DNA from: Spirometra erinaceieuropaei | Taxonomy: Eukaryota; Platyhelminthes; Cestoda; Diphyllobothriidea; Diphyllobothriidae | Direction of reading: 5' to 3' | NCBI GenBank assembly: GCA_902702965.1 | Contig: CACRXP010000561.1 | Span: 193,937 to 257,936 of the forward strand | Length of the DNA stretch: 64,000 nucleotides | Shown: piece by piece, positions 23,530-36,288 of the stretch | Layout of the letters: each line of letters starts with the position of its first letter | How positions within the stretch are numbered: position 1 is the stretch's first letter | The notes under the pieces: model-generated | Databases searched by the model: none | Seen by the model: only the letters and a program-made list of their open reading frames with translations | What the model was told of the DNA's origin: nothing | Position numbers and translations under genes: made by a program

Positions 23530-24970
23530 CTAAGCTATATGTGAACAAAAAGATGGGCTCACCGAAACGGGTCTATTTAGATGCTGATGTTCCGAAGATT
23601 TTGATCGGCTCTTCAATGCCTGAGCGTAAAATGCGCTTAACTGACTCGAAATCGCAAGTGGCATGTCACGTTGATCGGCCTCATGCTGACCGATTTTTCT
23701 CTCCTCTCCCTGCCTCGGCCTCTCGGGGAATGGTTGACAGGCGTTTTTTCTGCGTGCTTTGCGAGTCACCCCTCCGTCTCTGGGGGGGGGGGGTGATTGG
23801 AGCTTTGTGGGGTGGTCGGTCTGGCGGTTCCTCTTCCTCCTCACCAAGTAAACTCGCCGTCGGGCTGTCTCTGTATGGCTTTCTTGAGTCGAGTGTGGTT
23901 CCTTGGTCCTGAGCTCTACGATCGCGATGACGTAGGACTTTATAAGCTGCAGGAAGGTCCAGATGCCTGTTAATGGAGTGGAAATCGGAGTATCACGCCT
24001 TGAGTATTAGCCATTCTACTTCTCTGTTGTCACGACCAGGGGTTGTAGGTCTGGAGATCATACGTATGCCCAGGTTGTTAGTTAAGAGTTAGGTCTAACA
24101 TCCGAATGGCCGATTTGTGCTCGTGTAGGCGAGTCTGCAATTTCCGCCCGCTTCCTTCCACATATTTGCGGTCATCCTTACTGCAATTCATTCTGCAAAT
24201 GACTACTGAGCCTTTGGCTGGTGGCAATGGGTCCTTAGGTTGCATCAGACGACGTCGAATTGTTGCCTGTGGTCGATGGTCTATGCCTATTCCGGTTGTG
24301 TTTTAACAATCGAGAGGCCACCTCAGAGACACCTATACCGTAGGGAATGGCCCATCAGACTTCTGCTTGATGTTATTTTGGTCGTCGTTTGTGCGCCCGA
24401 CATATGCCTCTTTCGACAAAGCGTGTGGGATGACCATTGGCTGCAAATAAGTTCTAAAGGTACAGTCGTTCGGCTTTTTTACCTTCTGGTGGGGTGCATT
24501 TTGTTTCGACTGTTTGGAATAGTGCGGACACAACTACGTTTGTGAGACAGAAGATGGTTGCTGTGGAAGTGTAGGATCTGTCTCGCGTCGATGGATTTTC
24601 TGAATACTGTGCTTTGCAGTTGTCCAGTTGTACAATGGTGCACAAGCACGTTGAGAAAAGGCAGTTCGTCATTTTTTTCTGCTTTCATCGTTTATTTAGG
24701 TGCTCAATGTCAGATGTTTTGACATCGACGAAGATGTCATCGGCATAGCGAACCCAAACCTGTGGTTGGTACTTGATGAACTCTAAGTGTGCCATCCGTT
24801 ACAGACCTACTTTAGCAACTAGGCCTGATAAAGGGGAGCCCACACGAGTGCCTTTTTTGTTCGTAAATTTGCTTTATTACCAAATTCTTCTTTGCATGTA
24901 ATTATTTCACGACCTCTTTCCCACTGACTGTGGATCATTTGAAGACATTGCATGACCCCATAAACTGTTC
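23530..24970 (-). pseudogene. PLE-B reverse transcriptase/GIY-YIG fragment
   Basis: A second PLE family on the minus strand, broken by frameshifts. In order: RT motif B (GTRVGSPLSGLVAK, about 24855-24815), an intact motif C (VRYADDIFVDV, about 24755-24725), the region after motif C (LPFLNVLVHHCT, FRKSIDARQILHFHSNH, SHKRSCVRT, 24688-24500), then the linker RRRLMQPKDPLPPAKGSVV and the GIY-YIG core with changes (CRMNCSKDDRKYVEGSGRKL for a YVGETGRKL-type site), near 24255-24110. A distal NRHLDLPAAYKVLRHR segment (about 23975-23930) corresponds to the usual PLE C-terminal block, followed by a proline/arginine-rich stretch crossing a 12-G homopolymer at 23781-23792. The N-terminal half is absent. 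Confidence 0.75.
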
Positions 24971-25800
24971 CCACTTACAACATGTGTAAATTATTTTCAA
25001 AAGCCCGTGTACGTTTGGGTGGAACTGTTTTATCAGTCCTCATAAGGCAATGTAAACCTGGATTTCTTATACCAGAAAACGCATGGAGAAGCCTGGGGGA
25101 CCTAGTGATGAGTCGAACTCCTCGCTTGACCGGAGATGACTGCTCGTGGCTCTGTTCTCCGGCGACAAATTAATTCTTCGATTAACTGAGTTTGTATCTT
25201 AGACCCAGGACTCAATCAAATCTCGACTCAGACACTTATCTTGGCGGCTGCATAGTTGGATTTATGACCAGTTTTGGAAGGCGTCAGCAGATTAATGCGA
25301 TAGTTCGTAACCCAGTCGCTTCAGATTATGCGCTTCGAGTATGCGTTCAGTTGGAACTGCATAGCTACAAGAATAGTTTAGGCAGAGGAGTATGATATAG
25401 GAAAACCAGACTGCTCCTCTGAGGTTTTTATATCCTTCTGACTCTGTGCCGACTCTCTGCCAAGGCAAACAAAGAATCCCTCGTCGCCAGATGTTCACAG
25501 CTTTGTGGCCGCCGCCCATCCTTCTCTGAACAGTACATGCTGTTCACGCATTTGGTTTAATTTTCGGCTTTCTGCGTCTGGAAAAGATCGATCAGGTGAC
25601 TTTTTTGGATGTACGGGACCGTTTAATGTAGAAAAGCGTGTCTAGTATATGCCAGAAATAAATGAATATATTTTACTATTTCCACATGGTTTGTCTTTAT
25701 CTTGACATTCGTGATTCTGAAATCATAATATTTATATTTGTCAATAAGTCCCGATTATTGTAGATACGTTTTGAAGCAATTTGTCCCCGGTACGAAGCTG
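24971..25800. other. No recognised feature
   Basis: Flanks the PLE-B remnant. Some may be further decayed PLE-B 5' sequence, but I could not align it to a PLE block. The 75-codon minus frame at 25292-25519 has no known motif. Confidence 0.35.
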
Positions 25801-26134
25801 AAGTAGGCAAGAACGGCAGGATTTATTGGCACCAACAAATTTCGCGACTGCTCTTCAGCTGCTTCCTGTCGCTTCATAAGAGGGATAACAAGTGAGAACA
25901 ATACAACAGATTCGAATTCCTGCAGAAAATCGATGCAGAAANNNNNNNNNNNNNNNNNNNNNNNNNNNNNNNNNNNNNNNNNNNNNNNNNNNNTTTCTGC
26001 ATCGATTTTCTGCAGGAATTCGAATCTGTTGTATTGTTCTCACTTGTTATCCCTCTTATGAAGCGACAGGAAGCAGCTGAAGAGCAGTCGCGAAATTTGT
26101 TGGTGCCAATAAATCCTGCCGTTCTTGCCTACTT
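25801..26134. repeat. Perfect 141-bp inverted repeat around an assembly gap
   Basis: Bases 25801-25941 are the exact reverse complement of 25994-26134. Between them are 52 Ns. Immediately outside, the flanks differ (GTACGAAGCTG versus TAGATACGTTTT). Exact identity, unlike every other repeat here, points to an assembly or scaffolding artefact, or to a very recent palindrome that sequencing could not cross. Confidence 0.95.
25942..25993. other. Assembly gap (52 N)
   Basis: Run of unknown bases at the centre of the inverted repeat. Adjacent bases are TTTCTGCATCGATTTTCTGC and its complement. Confidence 1.
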
Positions 26135-27729
26135 TAGATACGTTTTATTCGTTATACTGGTTATTACCCAGCAAACTACTTTCCTTCTTCCCGACATTCT
26201 CGCATACAGCTTTTCGAACTCATTGACTGTCAATATCGGCCGCTGGCTCCAAATATAACTATCATTCTTTGGCAAAAAAGACATTTTTGTGCATAATGGA
26301 AGGATAATGGAAGTGGATAATGGAGGGAGACGGCTAGCATTTAGCGCAAATTATTAGTACTTTGTAGTGGAAGGTTCATCAACCACCTTGCAGACGATTT
26401 TCAGCCGATCATTGGAGGCCGGAGACACCCTTCATCGATCCATTATCCACCGTCACTACCCCGCATGACTGTTACCGGTCGATACGAAACATCACTAAGT
26501 CTGCCTACTTGCAATGATATTCCACTTAGGTGAGCTTTGCCATCTGCGAGAATGTTGATTTTTTCGCTCCACGTTGATCATCGTCTGCAAAGGAGCAGTG
26601 AGCCAAAGTGCTCTCTATGCCGCTATAATCATCCCCCTCAAACTCTCCGTAATTAACAACGTTCAGCTGGACTTTCAAAATTCTTACGTGTTAAGGACAG
26701 GTCTGATAAGCAGCTTATAGTGTTTAAAATTAAAGCAGTTAGCGTTTTTCATGATGTAATCACGTTGTGCTGAACTCATGTTAGCTTGAATAAGTAAGCC
26801 TTTGTTGAATTCCGTTTTTTATAAAGTCATAACATTTGTGCCCATATATAACTTGGCAAAAATTTAGTCCAAAACCTCAACATACTAACAAACTTCGATC
26901 TTTAAAACAGTTTTGCCGTTTAGCGTGGTCTGGCTATTTGGGGTATTTATTTGACAGAACGTTGTCTGCGCATTACGACTGCCCGGTTACACGTTTTCTA
27001 GACGCCACGGATTTCGAGGTCTGATACCGCGGTTTCGTTTCATCCAGTAACTATCATCCCTAATTGTAGCCCGATGTCTTTACAAGCACATCAAGGATTC
27101 TCGTGGTTGTGTGTCTCCATAAAAACGAAGCACATTAAATCCTCCGGAGGGGGCTGCTGATATCTCTATTAAAAAGCTAGAAAATCGCTTTGAGTTTTGC
27201 GTTGCCCTGCGCCAAGTGTTTGCGTTTCGTAAACTGCTAGCACCTATACGTAATGCATGTGCATATTAAATAAATCGTATATGCTAAGTCTTTTTTCCAA
27301 CTTCAAAAAAGGTTTAGTATTATCTGAGCGTGAATTGTTTTAAATCGGTTGCATTTGTTCGCTTGTAAAAGCTGAATGCAAGAAACTTGCCATTTACGTT
27401 TTTCTGTGACAATATAGTTTCCTTTTCGGGCAGCAAAAGATGACTAGATTTTACTGCATTCTAGGTCGGAATAAAATTAGATGGAATTTAAGATTTATGA
27501 GAAAATTGATAGTCTGCTTTTGCTTATATTAGGGTGCGCCAAAGCTTTAATGGATCGACAGTTTGATTTTATAGGATTCTGCTTCCTTTGTAAAACCTCG
27601 AAATCGCAATGGCTAGCTGCTGGATTTTGTGGTTCTCGATCACACTTAGTTGTGATTCTATGTAATTTAATATGAGTTTCCTAACTGAATTAAATTCAGT
27701 TAAACTTCTTGGAGACCATACACACAACT
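26135..27729. other. No recognised gene or repeat
   Basis: Short random frames only. A small local repeat, GATAATGGAA/GGATAATGGAGG, lies at 26295-26325. Confidence 0.4.
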
Positions 27730-28430
27730 ATTCATTCCTTAACTAATTTCATTGAAAATTACGTCGTACTTAAAATTTGTGTTTGAAATAAGGTGACAAT
27801 TTGATTGTAAAAAGGTTCCAGTTGTGAGATTTTTTATACCGTGAAATGTCCGTTCATGAAATGTCATGTCACTGCAATGCGACTTGTTAAGTTTAAAATA
27901 TGGCCCAACTCCACTGCTAAGTTTTATGAACCCTGTGTGGTCTCCTCCTGACAAAGTAGGGGAATGTACGCTCTTGCGCGCGCCACAAATTCATGGTCAA
28001 TAGTTTGCAAACTCTAAATGTAAGTGCAACAGCAGGTTGGGTTTAAAATTGTTCGGGAATCGAATTTGTTTTTAAAAAACCAAATTATTCCCTTCCCTGG
28101 AGTGTGAAATTGGATTAAGACGCAATTTCCTACCAAATGTTTAAAAGAATGACTATTTTATGCATGTTTTCTAAGATATATTTTATTTATAACGCCATCG
28201 AAAATCAACGAGAAAACTGCATGCTACATAAGTAGTCATTTTTTGCAGCGTGTGGTTTTTTACATGCAGCCAAAAAATAGTTCCTTCGAAAGTCAGCATC
28301 CTGAGATAGCTGAATTATTAAAGAATTATGCTACAGAGTAAGCTTTACAATCCTACTTAAATAGTCTTTTCGGATCGAACCGAAATTCGGAATTCCGGTT
28401 GACATTTTATGAGTTAGTCCTCGTACCGTA
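27730..28430. mobile_element. Foldback element, left-truncated copy
   Basis: Begins inside the family at the CATTCNTTAACTNATTT/GAAAATTACGTC landmark, keeps the whole central region (ACCGTGAAATGTCCGTTCATGAAA, CTCCACTGCTAAGTTTTATGAACC) and the full right arm through CGGAATTCCGGTTGACATTTTATGAGTTAG. The right terminus is near 28430. About a quarter of the left arm is missing. Confidence 0.75.
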
Positions 28431-31394
28431 TTATGAGTTTGCCAACTTAAATAATTATTTTGCATTCACAATTCTTTTACAATCGGATATATTTCAATAG
28501 TTGGTGGTATCTTTAACAGTTAGGGCGTAAGACCGAATTAATCATATCCCAGGTATGCAGAAAGCTTGTTAGCATGCCTGTGCATTTAACATTTTATGCC
28601 CGAAATTTTAATTTTGTAAACAAACTGATCCGAAATTTACAAAATCGGCAATCTGCAGTTTAAAAGTATTATTACACCCCTGGACACCACCAAATTAATA
28701 CACGAACGTACATTTTATATGTATCAGGGATACTAGATTTTCATCTTCACAAGCCAAATTCCATCGCTAAGAAAATAAAACAGCAATCAAATGTTAACGC
28801 GCAGACGTGCTTTTATCGTTTTTTGGAACTTCAAGCAATATGCTGCATTAATATAAGTTGCGCGCGGCCAGTGCTTTTTAATCCGCCTCTGTTATAGACC
28901 ACGTCTTAATGGTGTTTTTTGGTTAAGTTGCGTTCGAGCATCATAAATATTTTCTTACTAGATATTAATAATACGAGGTGTGATTGCACCGAGCATGCGC
29001 CATGCAGGAATCAAATCGGAATGTAAAAACGTTTTTTAGTTGCTTATGGCTCAAACTCAGTTTGCTGCTTCACCTTTCGTGTTTTTCAAAACGACTAGGA
29101 TCGTAGGAGATGTCACAATACAGCTGCCAATGAAATATCCAAAAACAGACACAAAGGACCACTTGTTTTTAATCAAAACAGCGTTTAGTTCTTAGAAGAC
29201 AGTATGCCCACTTGTCACATAATTAAAAGTCTTGCGTGTTCTTTCCTATGCGTCGCAAATTTATCACAAATGCAAGTTCATCAAATATTTTGATTCGATC
29301 CGTTCTACTTAAAACTATATCTTATATGATATAAATATGGAAACGACGGTCGAGAGCAGGACAGTCTTCGTCCTCTTCGGATAGGTATTTATATGGACTG
29401 TAGATATAAACTATGATAAAATACGCAAATGACTGCGCATTTCTGCGCTAAACGCAAGCTGGCGTGTGTTTGTAGCATCTTTTTACACAACGGCTAGAGT
29501 TTTTTGTAATCTGCTTAGTAAGCATTTATTAGTGTTGTAATGCCAGGTTTATCTACAGAGTCGCTTTAAGCTGCGAGTATGCGCCACGACTGCACGGTTT
29601 TTCTACGCAGTCTGTGTGCATAAACTAGTTGTTTGCTTTAGAAAAGACTTCGGAAATAGAATTGTTCAGACTTTGGCAACTTCTAAGCCATCCGGAAGGA
29701 GGTTCTTACTTCAAAGTGAATTTTTGCAGCTGTACAGGCCGGATCATACATCATTCTTTCTAAATGTCTTAGTGAGAAAGCTGTCTGCAGATTTAACTGT
29801 GCAAATTGAGGAGTTTTTGGACAATACTTGCATGAAAGCAACAAGCATTTTCCCTAAAAGTTGCATGTAGCAGTCAGGAAATTATAAGGATGTTTACTGG
29901 GTGCTTATTGTCATGGTTTAAGTTGGAGATAAAACTTAAACTACTGGCAGATCCGTAAAAGAAATTATTTTTCCTAACGGGTAGAATAAGGATAAATTGA
30001 TGGAGTTGTTTGCTTCAAAACCACCGTCAAAGACTCAGCTCTTGTAACGTTTTGCAGGATTCCTGTCCAGCATTGATAAACAACCCAGTATAAGCAAAAA
30101 CTACTTTATTAAATAAAACCGCTTCGAGAGATTTAACGTTTATAGGTGACTAGGATCGACGTTTACTATTGATGAGGTATTTCAGTATGCGTAGGGCTAT
30201 AAACTGATGGATACACTGCTGGGCTAGAAAGCTATAGAGCACAACATTTTCTATCATTTGTATTCAGGAATCTGTCAGAGTGTTTGGGCCTACACAACTG
30301 CAATTTCTATCATACGTATATGTGAGTGGTGGCTCGCATTCGTAGACTAATCAAGGCGGGCAGGCATAGAAGTGGCAACTTTTTGTGGTCCGATGATTCC
30401 GTCACTTCATTTAGTGTATGACTTCGCAAATTCGAAATCACTATGTTTCGCAGGCTGTAAGACCATGTCAAAAGCTTCTATTGAATATAACCCTTAGGTG
30501 GATCGCATTATTTTCATGTGAAAGTTCGCTGGTTTTTCTGTTTTGATATTGTAAGTAGACATTTCTCGAGCATATTTAGCTGCTCTTTGAAAGTAATCTT
30601 CGCTCAAATCATCTTTTTCTATAAATTTATATGTTTATGCGTCAGCTGATTATCATTTGTTCTGATCTTTGCAGCACTTCTCGCGCGGACAAGCGATGAT
30701 GTTGAAACGGGGTTTTCGGCATTCTTTTCATCAAACTCTATTTAATAATAACGATACTGAAAACCTGCTTTCATAGTAAGAAACACTGATTGATGACAGC
30801 AACGACTATATATCCGTTTAGAAAATAATAAAATTTTCGGTTAATGTGTATTTTGTTAAAATCAGACCCTGCTACTCGATATTTCTTTCGCAAGACGAAA
30901 ACCAAGGGTTTTGTTGATCGTTAACATATACTATATTCTTGGGATTCAATGAATTAATTCGTCAGTAAAATTTTCAACGAGATGATGACAATGAAGCATG
31001 ACGCTGGTTGTTTACGTCGACCGTATTGTCAAAACCTACTAGGGATTTGCGAAACCTTGAAAACGGTCTTTGAATCCGACTTCAGATGTCTGTGCCCTAA
31101 TGGAATAATCTCAACTGATCTCCGAATACAATTGAATTTCATTAGCGTCCGACAACGTTGTTGATTTTAAGCTTGTAAAAAACAGTTACAGTGCCTTTAA
31201 TAAATACCGTCTGCTTGCGTTACCGTCTGCTTGCCGACTGAAATCCTAAAATCTATTTTTAATTCGAAAGTTTTCTTATGCGAAATTATCATATTAACAG
31301 TCACGTCGCTTAATGCTAGGAGATGCCATTTACATCAGAATGCAGGTTTTCGAATGAACTTTATATTGACTGATTACATAGACTATATTCCGTA
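28431..31394. other. No recognised gene or repeat
   Basis: No repeat family or protein motif recognised. The longest frames (84 and 60 codons, plus strand, at 29616 and 30982) show no domain. Confidence 0.4.
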
Positions 31395-31710
31395 AAAGTG
31401 ACAGCTAGAGTAGCATGGATTAATCTCATTGACTCCAATGCCCTTAAAAATTCAAATATATTTTATAGAATACATCCACAGAAACGTTCTTTCAGCGGAA
31501 TATGTTTCAGTTTTTAAGGGCACCGAAAAGCTTTGGGAAACAGCATTTTGTACAAATGTCGATTAACGCTGACGCTCGATATTATGCTCGATTAAAACTA
31601 GAACGGTTTGACATTATTTAACTTGATTGTTACTATGAGAAACTTACGAAATTGTAAGCGCATTTCGGAATTTCAGTTAACATTTCAAAAGATAGCACAT
31701 TTACTTTTTG
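31395..31710. mobile_element. Foldback element, internally deleted copy
   Basis: Left-arm sequence (AGTAGCATGGATTAATCTCATTGACTCCAATGCCCTTAAAAATTC) passes straight into right-arm sequence (TTTTTAAGGGCACCGAAAAGC ... AAGCGCATTTCGGAATTTCAGTTAACATTTCAAAAG). The central region and much of each arm are missing, leaving a compact palindrome. Confidence 0.6.
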
Positions 31711-32132
31711 TCATATATTTCAGCACGAAGTATCTGTTTGATTTTTAAGATTGAAAAATATGACCTTCTTCATATAGCACAGAACTCTGTATGTGGTATG
31801 TAAGCAATGAAGATGATGCACGGCGTATGCAAAAGATTTTTATTTTAGGCGTGATTTCGTTATTCCAGTGGATTTTGGAGGATTGGCCTAACGCTATTAG
31901 GTCACGTTGCGCTTTTCAAAAATTGGTTATTCATTGTTGGCGTTATCAAATCAAAATAACCATAGTCTTCTTCTGGTGAGTTGTGCTGGGTTTTAACCGA
32001 CTCATCTGAAACCGTTCCAAGATTTTTTGCATTTTTCAACCAAACCTTAGAGTTTCCAATTAGCGACATTTTATCTGCCACCAAACTCAGAAAATATATG
32101 AAGTTTGAAAAATACGTAAGGCTTAATTATGT

Positions 32133-32612
32133 AGCCCCACCTGGGTGATATCATATGGTTAGCTTAGTAAAACATGCCCCAACTTGCCATTCACTGCGTT
32201 CCAAAGGGAAAGAGAGCGCAAGCAGAGTTCGAGACACCCGCACGGAAACGGGTGAAGGTGGTGTTTTTACTCTTCCCGACACTGCCACTCGCTTGACTGA
32301 GAGGATAAGGAGGACTAAATCACTATTGGAAGGTCACGGAGGGAACCGACGGAGTTTCACGCCGTCTGAAAAATTCCATTAGAAAGTTTACCTGGCCACT
32401 CGCTTGAGGAGGATCATGATGAGGGTGCAAGCAGGGCCAGAAACATGAGCAGGGAAGCGTGTGATAGCTACTACCCGATTTAACCGAGGCTGGCGTATAA
32501 GCACTCCTCCCACGTGACACAATCACTCGCTAAATTGAAATTATGGAAAGGTGCAGATACATGACATTTGTAAGGTCAACGCACTCGCATGTGTCATAAC
32601 TTGGGTGGGGCT
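32133..32612. mobile_element. Candidate short TIR element, ~480 bp
   Basis: Starts AGCCCCACCTGGGT and ends with the inverted ACTTGGGTGGGGCT; nine terminal bases are perfectly inverted and more match beyond. The interior is GC-richer than its surroundings and contains a direct repeat, GCCACTCGCTTGA, at about 32285 and 32395. No clear target-site duplication and no transposase are visible. A non-autonomous DNA element is the best guess. Confidence 0.35.
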
Positions 32613-34198
32613 GCTGAACCAAACCTCTTTAAAAATATTCTCTGGCACGCAGATGACTAAAGTCGGGTAAAGGAACTGGCATTAATGTGGCCGACGGGCA
32701 AATGAGAATGCCTTATAAGAGGGCAATCCATTGCACTTCAGCGATTTCTTTCTATTAATTTGAATTCTTATGGATTTGTCGGTCCCATGAGTCCAATAAC
32801 CTATTCCGGACCTCGAGGTGGTCTTTCAAAAACCGGATATGACTACGTGCTAGGGTCAAAACCTTCGCGAGGTACTTGCGTTATTCGGGTTTCATTAACG
32901 TTTGCGCCTTTTGGCTTTCGCGTAACAAAAGCTCTGGAAGCCAATGCACTCCACTATTCCCTAATGTAATCCTCGTTTTAATATGCAAATGACCACACAT
33001 CATGCTCTTTTAAAACCTATTTTTACATTTCAAACATTTTCCTTTTGCTGATTTTGGCGGCAATATTAATCCTTTTTAGCAAAAAATGACCAATCAGTGA
33101 TCACTGACGTAATTGAGATAATGCGACTATCAAGAGATTAATCCGTTTTTTTCAAATTTGTCTCTTCTAATAAACGGTTGATTGAGAGAACGGCCAAAAG
33201 ACTGTTTAATTCTTTTCTACTTCGGCTAATGCATGAGCCACCGTTCCGAAAGTCCCCTGTCTACTGTTATACTGGTCGAGAATGGCCCGTAGGTGTTTAA
33301 GAATAGAACAACAAATCACAGGGAATTGCGTCAGTTTAACGTTCTAACTGATGTTATTCAAGTATAAAGTAACGAAAAAGTCAAACATATCAAGAGGAAA
33401 AAGAGTGTGAACATTTGGAATATAGGTTTCAAACGATTTGATAGACGCTGGAAGTTACGTTCTGCAATTTCGGTTGTTTCAACCCATTTTCTGTGCAGAA
33501 GTAGACGCGACATGATAAAAGTTAATGTAACCTTCCGGGACGTCTTCCAAATGTATTAGTTCACATTTCGACCTTCATTGTCAATTAAACTTAGTCATCT
33601 CTTGACTTGTTCACATCCTCATATTTTTGAATCAACTTTTTCTAGCACCCTCATGTTACTCTGCGCGTTAAAAACCACGTGTTTTGCGAAACTATTGCTT
33701 AAAGGCTTATTCGCACTCCAGGACGTGGAAAATGGATTTCCGCACATAGGGCGTCCATTTTACTGTTTTCGGCTCCGCACTTAAATTCAGAATGCACACA
33801 CAAAGTCTATGACCTTGGTTTCATTCCAGGATAATTTCGCCAACTGATTAGTTTCACTTTCACAGAAACTCAGGATAGGTATCCCATAGTTGCCTTCAGC
33901 CTCGCAAAGCCAGTCGAACCTAAATACGCCAAGATCACGATAGGCGCAGTTCCCAAACTGAACAACTCAGTCGACAATCATTCCACGCTGGTTGCTTGCC
34001 CTACAGGGATTAAAGAGGCTACAGTGCCAGACATTTGACTCGATGTTACAATAGCAGGCAAAAGAGCTTTGAGTGGAGGTGGCTACATATATAATCTGAA
34101 TCGAGTGGACGACACAAGGTAATTTCAAGCGTGGCCGACGAATGGTAGATGCCTTTTTTTCGCGTTGCACTCTGTATAACCCGCTTATCGTTATAGTG
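32613..34198. other. No recognised gene or repeat
   Basis: A 69-codon plus frame at 32760-32969 has fairly protein-like composition (many Gly, Pro, Ser) but matches nothing I know. The rest is short random frames. Confidence 0.35.
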
Positions 34199-34200
34199 TA

Positions 34201-35193
34201 CAGTGAGTGACCGATCTCATGAAATGTTGGCCGAAATTCTGAAATGCGTTTTCGATTTGGATGGATTACTTAGGTGGGGGTTGTAATACCGATTATCATG
34301 CGGCATAATTCCGTAATATTTCGGACTCGAAAGGATGTCTGCTTTTGAATGCGTTTCTTTTCTATCCCCTGCAAAACCAAAACTCAGTAAAAAATGACTA
34401 CTTAAATAGCATGCATTCTTCGCACCGATTTTCGGCGGTATTATAAATCCGAATATATTTTATGGAAATCATGCACAAAATTATGCTTTATTTTACTCCT
34501 TTGGTAACAAATCACATCGACTTTACAGTTTATGTTTAAAGACAGAATATATTTAGGTTTCAAAGAAGTTTTTAATTACACGAGTTTTAAGACCGTGCCA
34601 TGTACATTCATGCAACATCGTACCTGTCGGTTTACCATTCCTCCTCATAAAATGTACAACATATTCCCCACTTATTGCAAAATTTCATGAACTCTATATT
34701 GCATCTTCCCAAAGTCATAGAGGAATAAATTATTTTCTTTACACGCAAAGCATGCGCCTTGTAGAATGAAATCGCTGAAAGCTAATACAACGACTGAATT
34801 GGCTTAAAATTATTCGGGAATTGGAAAACTTTTTTAAAACTTATATACCCTATCTTCAAGCGTAAAATGTAAAGTCGATGTGATTTGCCAACAAAGGTCT
34901 AGAAGAAAGCATATGTTTGTGCATGTTTTTTACAAAATATATTTGAATTTATAAGACCATCAAAAATCGGTGCAAAATATGCATGCTTCATACGAAATCA
35001 TTTTTTGCCGAGTTAGGGTCTTGCAGGAGATCGAAAAGAAGTAAATTCAAAAGCCGACATCCTGGCGAGTCCGAAATATTACTAGGATATGCAGCACGAT
35101 AATTCGCATTAAAAATCCACCTACGTAATTCTTTTAAATCGAAAACGCATTGCATAATTTCGGCCAAAATTTCATGGGCTCGGTCACTCACTG
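34201..35193. mobile_element. Foldback element, full-length, CAGTGAGTGACC subfamily
   Basis: The left terminus CAGTGAGTGACCGATCTCAT, preceded by TA, is inverted at the right end, CGGTCACTCACTG. The arms continue as inverted repeats (GAAATGTTGGCCGAAATTCT with AATTTCGGCCAAAATTTC, and ATGCGTTTTCGAT with ATCGAAAACGCAT) for several hundred bases. Length 993 bp. No coding capacity; the short frames inside are shadows of the palindrome. Confidence 0.85.
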
Positions 35194-35934
35194 ACATCAA
35201 CGATTTGCTGGCCCCATTAAGTTAGGATAAACGCGCAGACCTCATAAATGGGCTGTGATGTGTTTTAAGTGCAAAGGTTTAGCATGAAGTCTGATCGCCG
35301 CAGGGGCGTCCACGTCTCCCGACCCAGTTGATGGACTCATCGGTGTGTGGACGACGCTCTGACCAAGCCAGGTAATGGTAGTGTGACGGTGGAGAACTGG
35401 TTCTTAACGAAGTCCTCCCCTACACCTCTGGAGGTCCAGGTTGGAATGCTCCGGAGGTTTCCAAGTTAATCAAAACAGCCGCCGCCGACCGCACACTCCT
35501 CCTCACCGCCCACGCGATCGCCTTCGGGACGGCGTCACTAAGCGGCAGTTGCGGAAGGCAGTGGGAGCATCGGTCTGTGGGATGAATCGCGGTAGGCTGT
35601 TTTAGTATGACATTTTCTACTCCTCCACCCATTCCTCGTCCACATAATGCTACTTGTTGCGCTGAATCAAATGGAGGTTAATACCAACTTATGACGTGCG
35701 TTTGTCGGCCTTTGGAATGTCCGCACAAACAATAAACTACGACTGCTTCATTTAGGGCGAAACATGTAAGCCGATTCCTTTTGGCCATGCGGAAGAGAGT
35801 TAGACAGTGAGGTTGATATTTTCGTGCATTTAGATATTTTACTGGTACGTATACATTTATAAACATAATGGCAGATGTGCCGCGTATCGATCGCGCTATG
35901 AAACTCACTCGTGCTATTGTGTCGTGAGGCTGTC
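35194..35934. other. Unassigned GC-rich island
   Basis: About 35280-35640 is clearly richer in G and C than its surroundings and contains many CpG. A 70-codon minus frame at 35420-35632 is open, but no domain is recognised. It could be part of an unrecognised retroelement or a regulatory island. Confidence 0.35.
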
Positions 35935-36157
35935 TCTGTCTCTCAGTCTCCCTTTAGAGTGCTATCAGCACCTCAGCGAGAAATACAAGCAGAATAGCAT
36001 TGCCGGCAAAGACAAAGAGAAGCGGAATGTCAGTTTCTGGCTGCGTAGTCGTAATTTTTTAGCTATACCCAACCCCGAGGTATGCAATCCCAAAGGCTCG
36101 AACTCCAGACTGGTTAGTTAGAAGTCCAACGTTTTTAATTGCTAAGCTACCCGCTCA
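35935..36157 (-). mobile_element. tRNA-derived SINE, degenerate copy
   Basis: Same family as 16152-16427 and 57896-58164. The minus strand has a tRNA-like head at 36079-36157, with AGTTCGAGCCT as B box and ACTTCTAACTAAC at the anticodon position, followed by the shared body (CAAAGACAAAGAGAAGCGGAATG on the plus strand). Many substitutions and no clear TSD. Confidence 0.65.
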
Positions 36158-36288
36158 TTGGCCTGTCGGTCGCGGTTGGCCGGTAGGTAATGCTGTCCTG
36201 GCTGCAATATGAGCCGTTCTGCGTCTGCTTGCGGGACTCGAGAAAGGAATCCAAGGCTCAAGTTTGCGAGTAAATTCCGTAAGGCGCT

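Noticed and set aside
25855..26080. Two identical proteins encoded on opposite strands
   Set aside because: They are the same sequence read from the two arms of the perfect inverted repeat through the N gap; an assembly feature, not genes.
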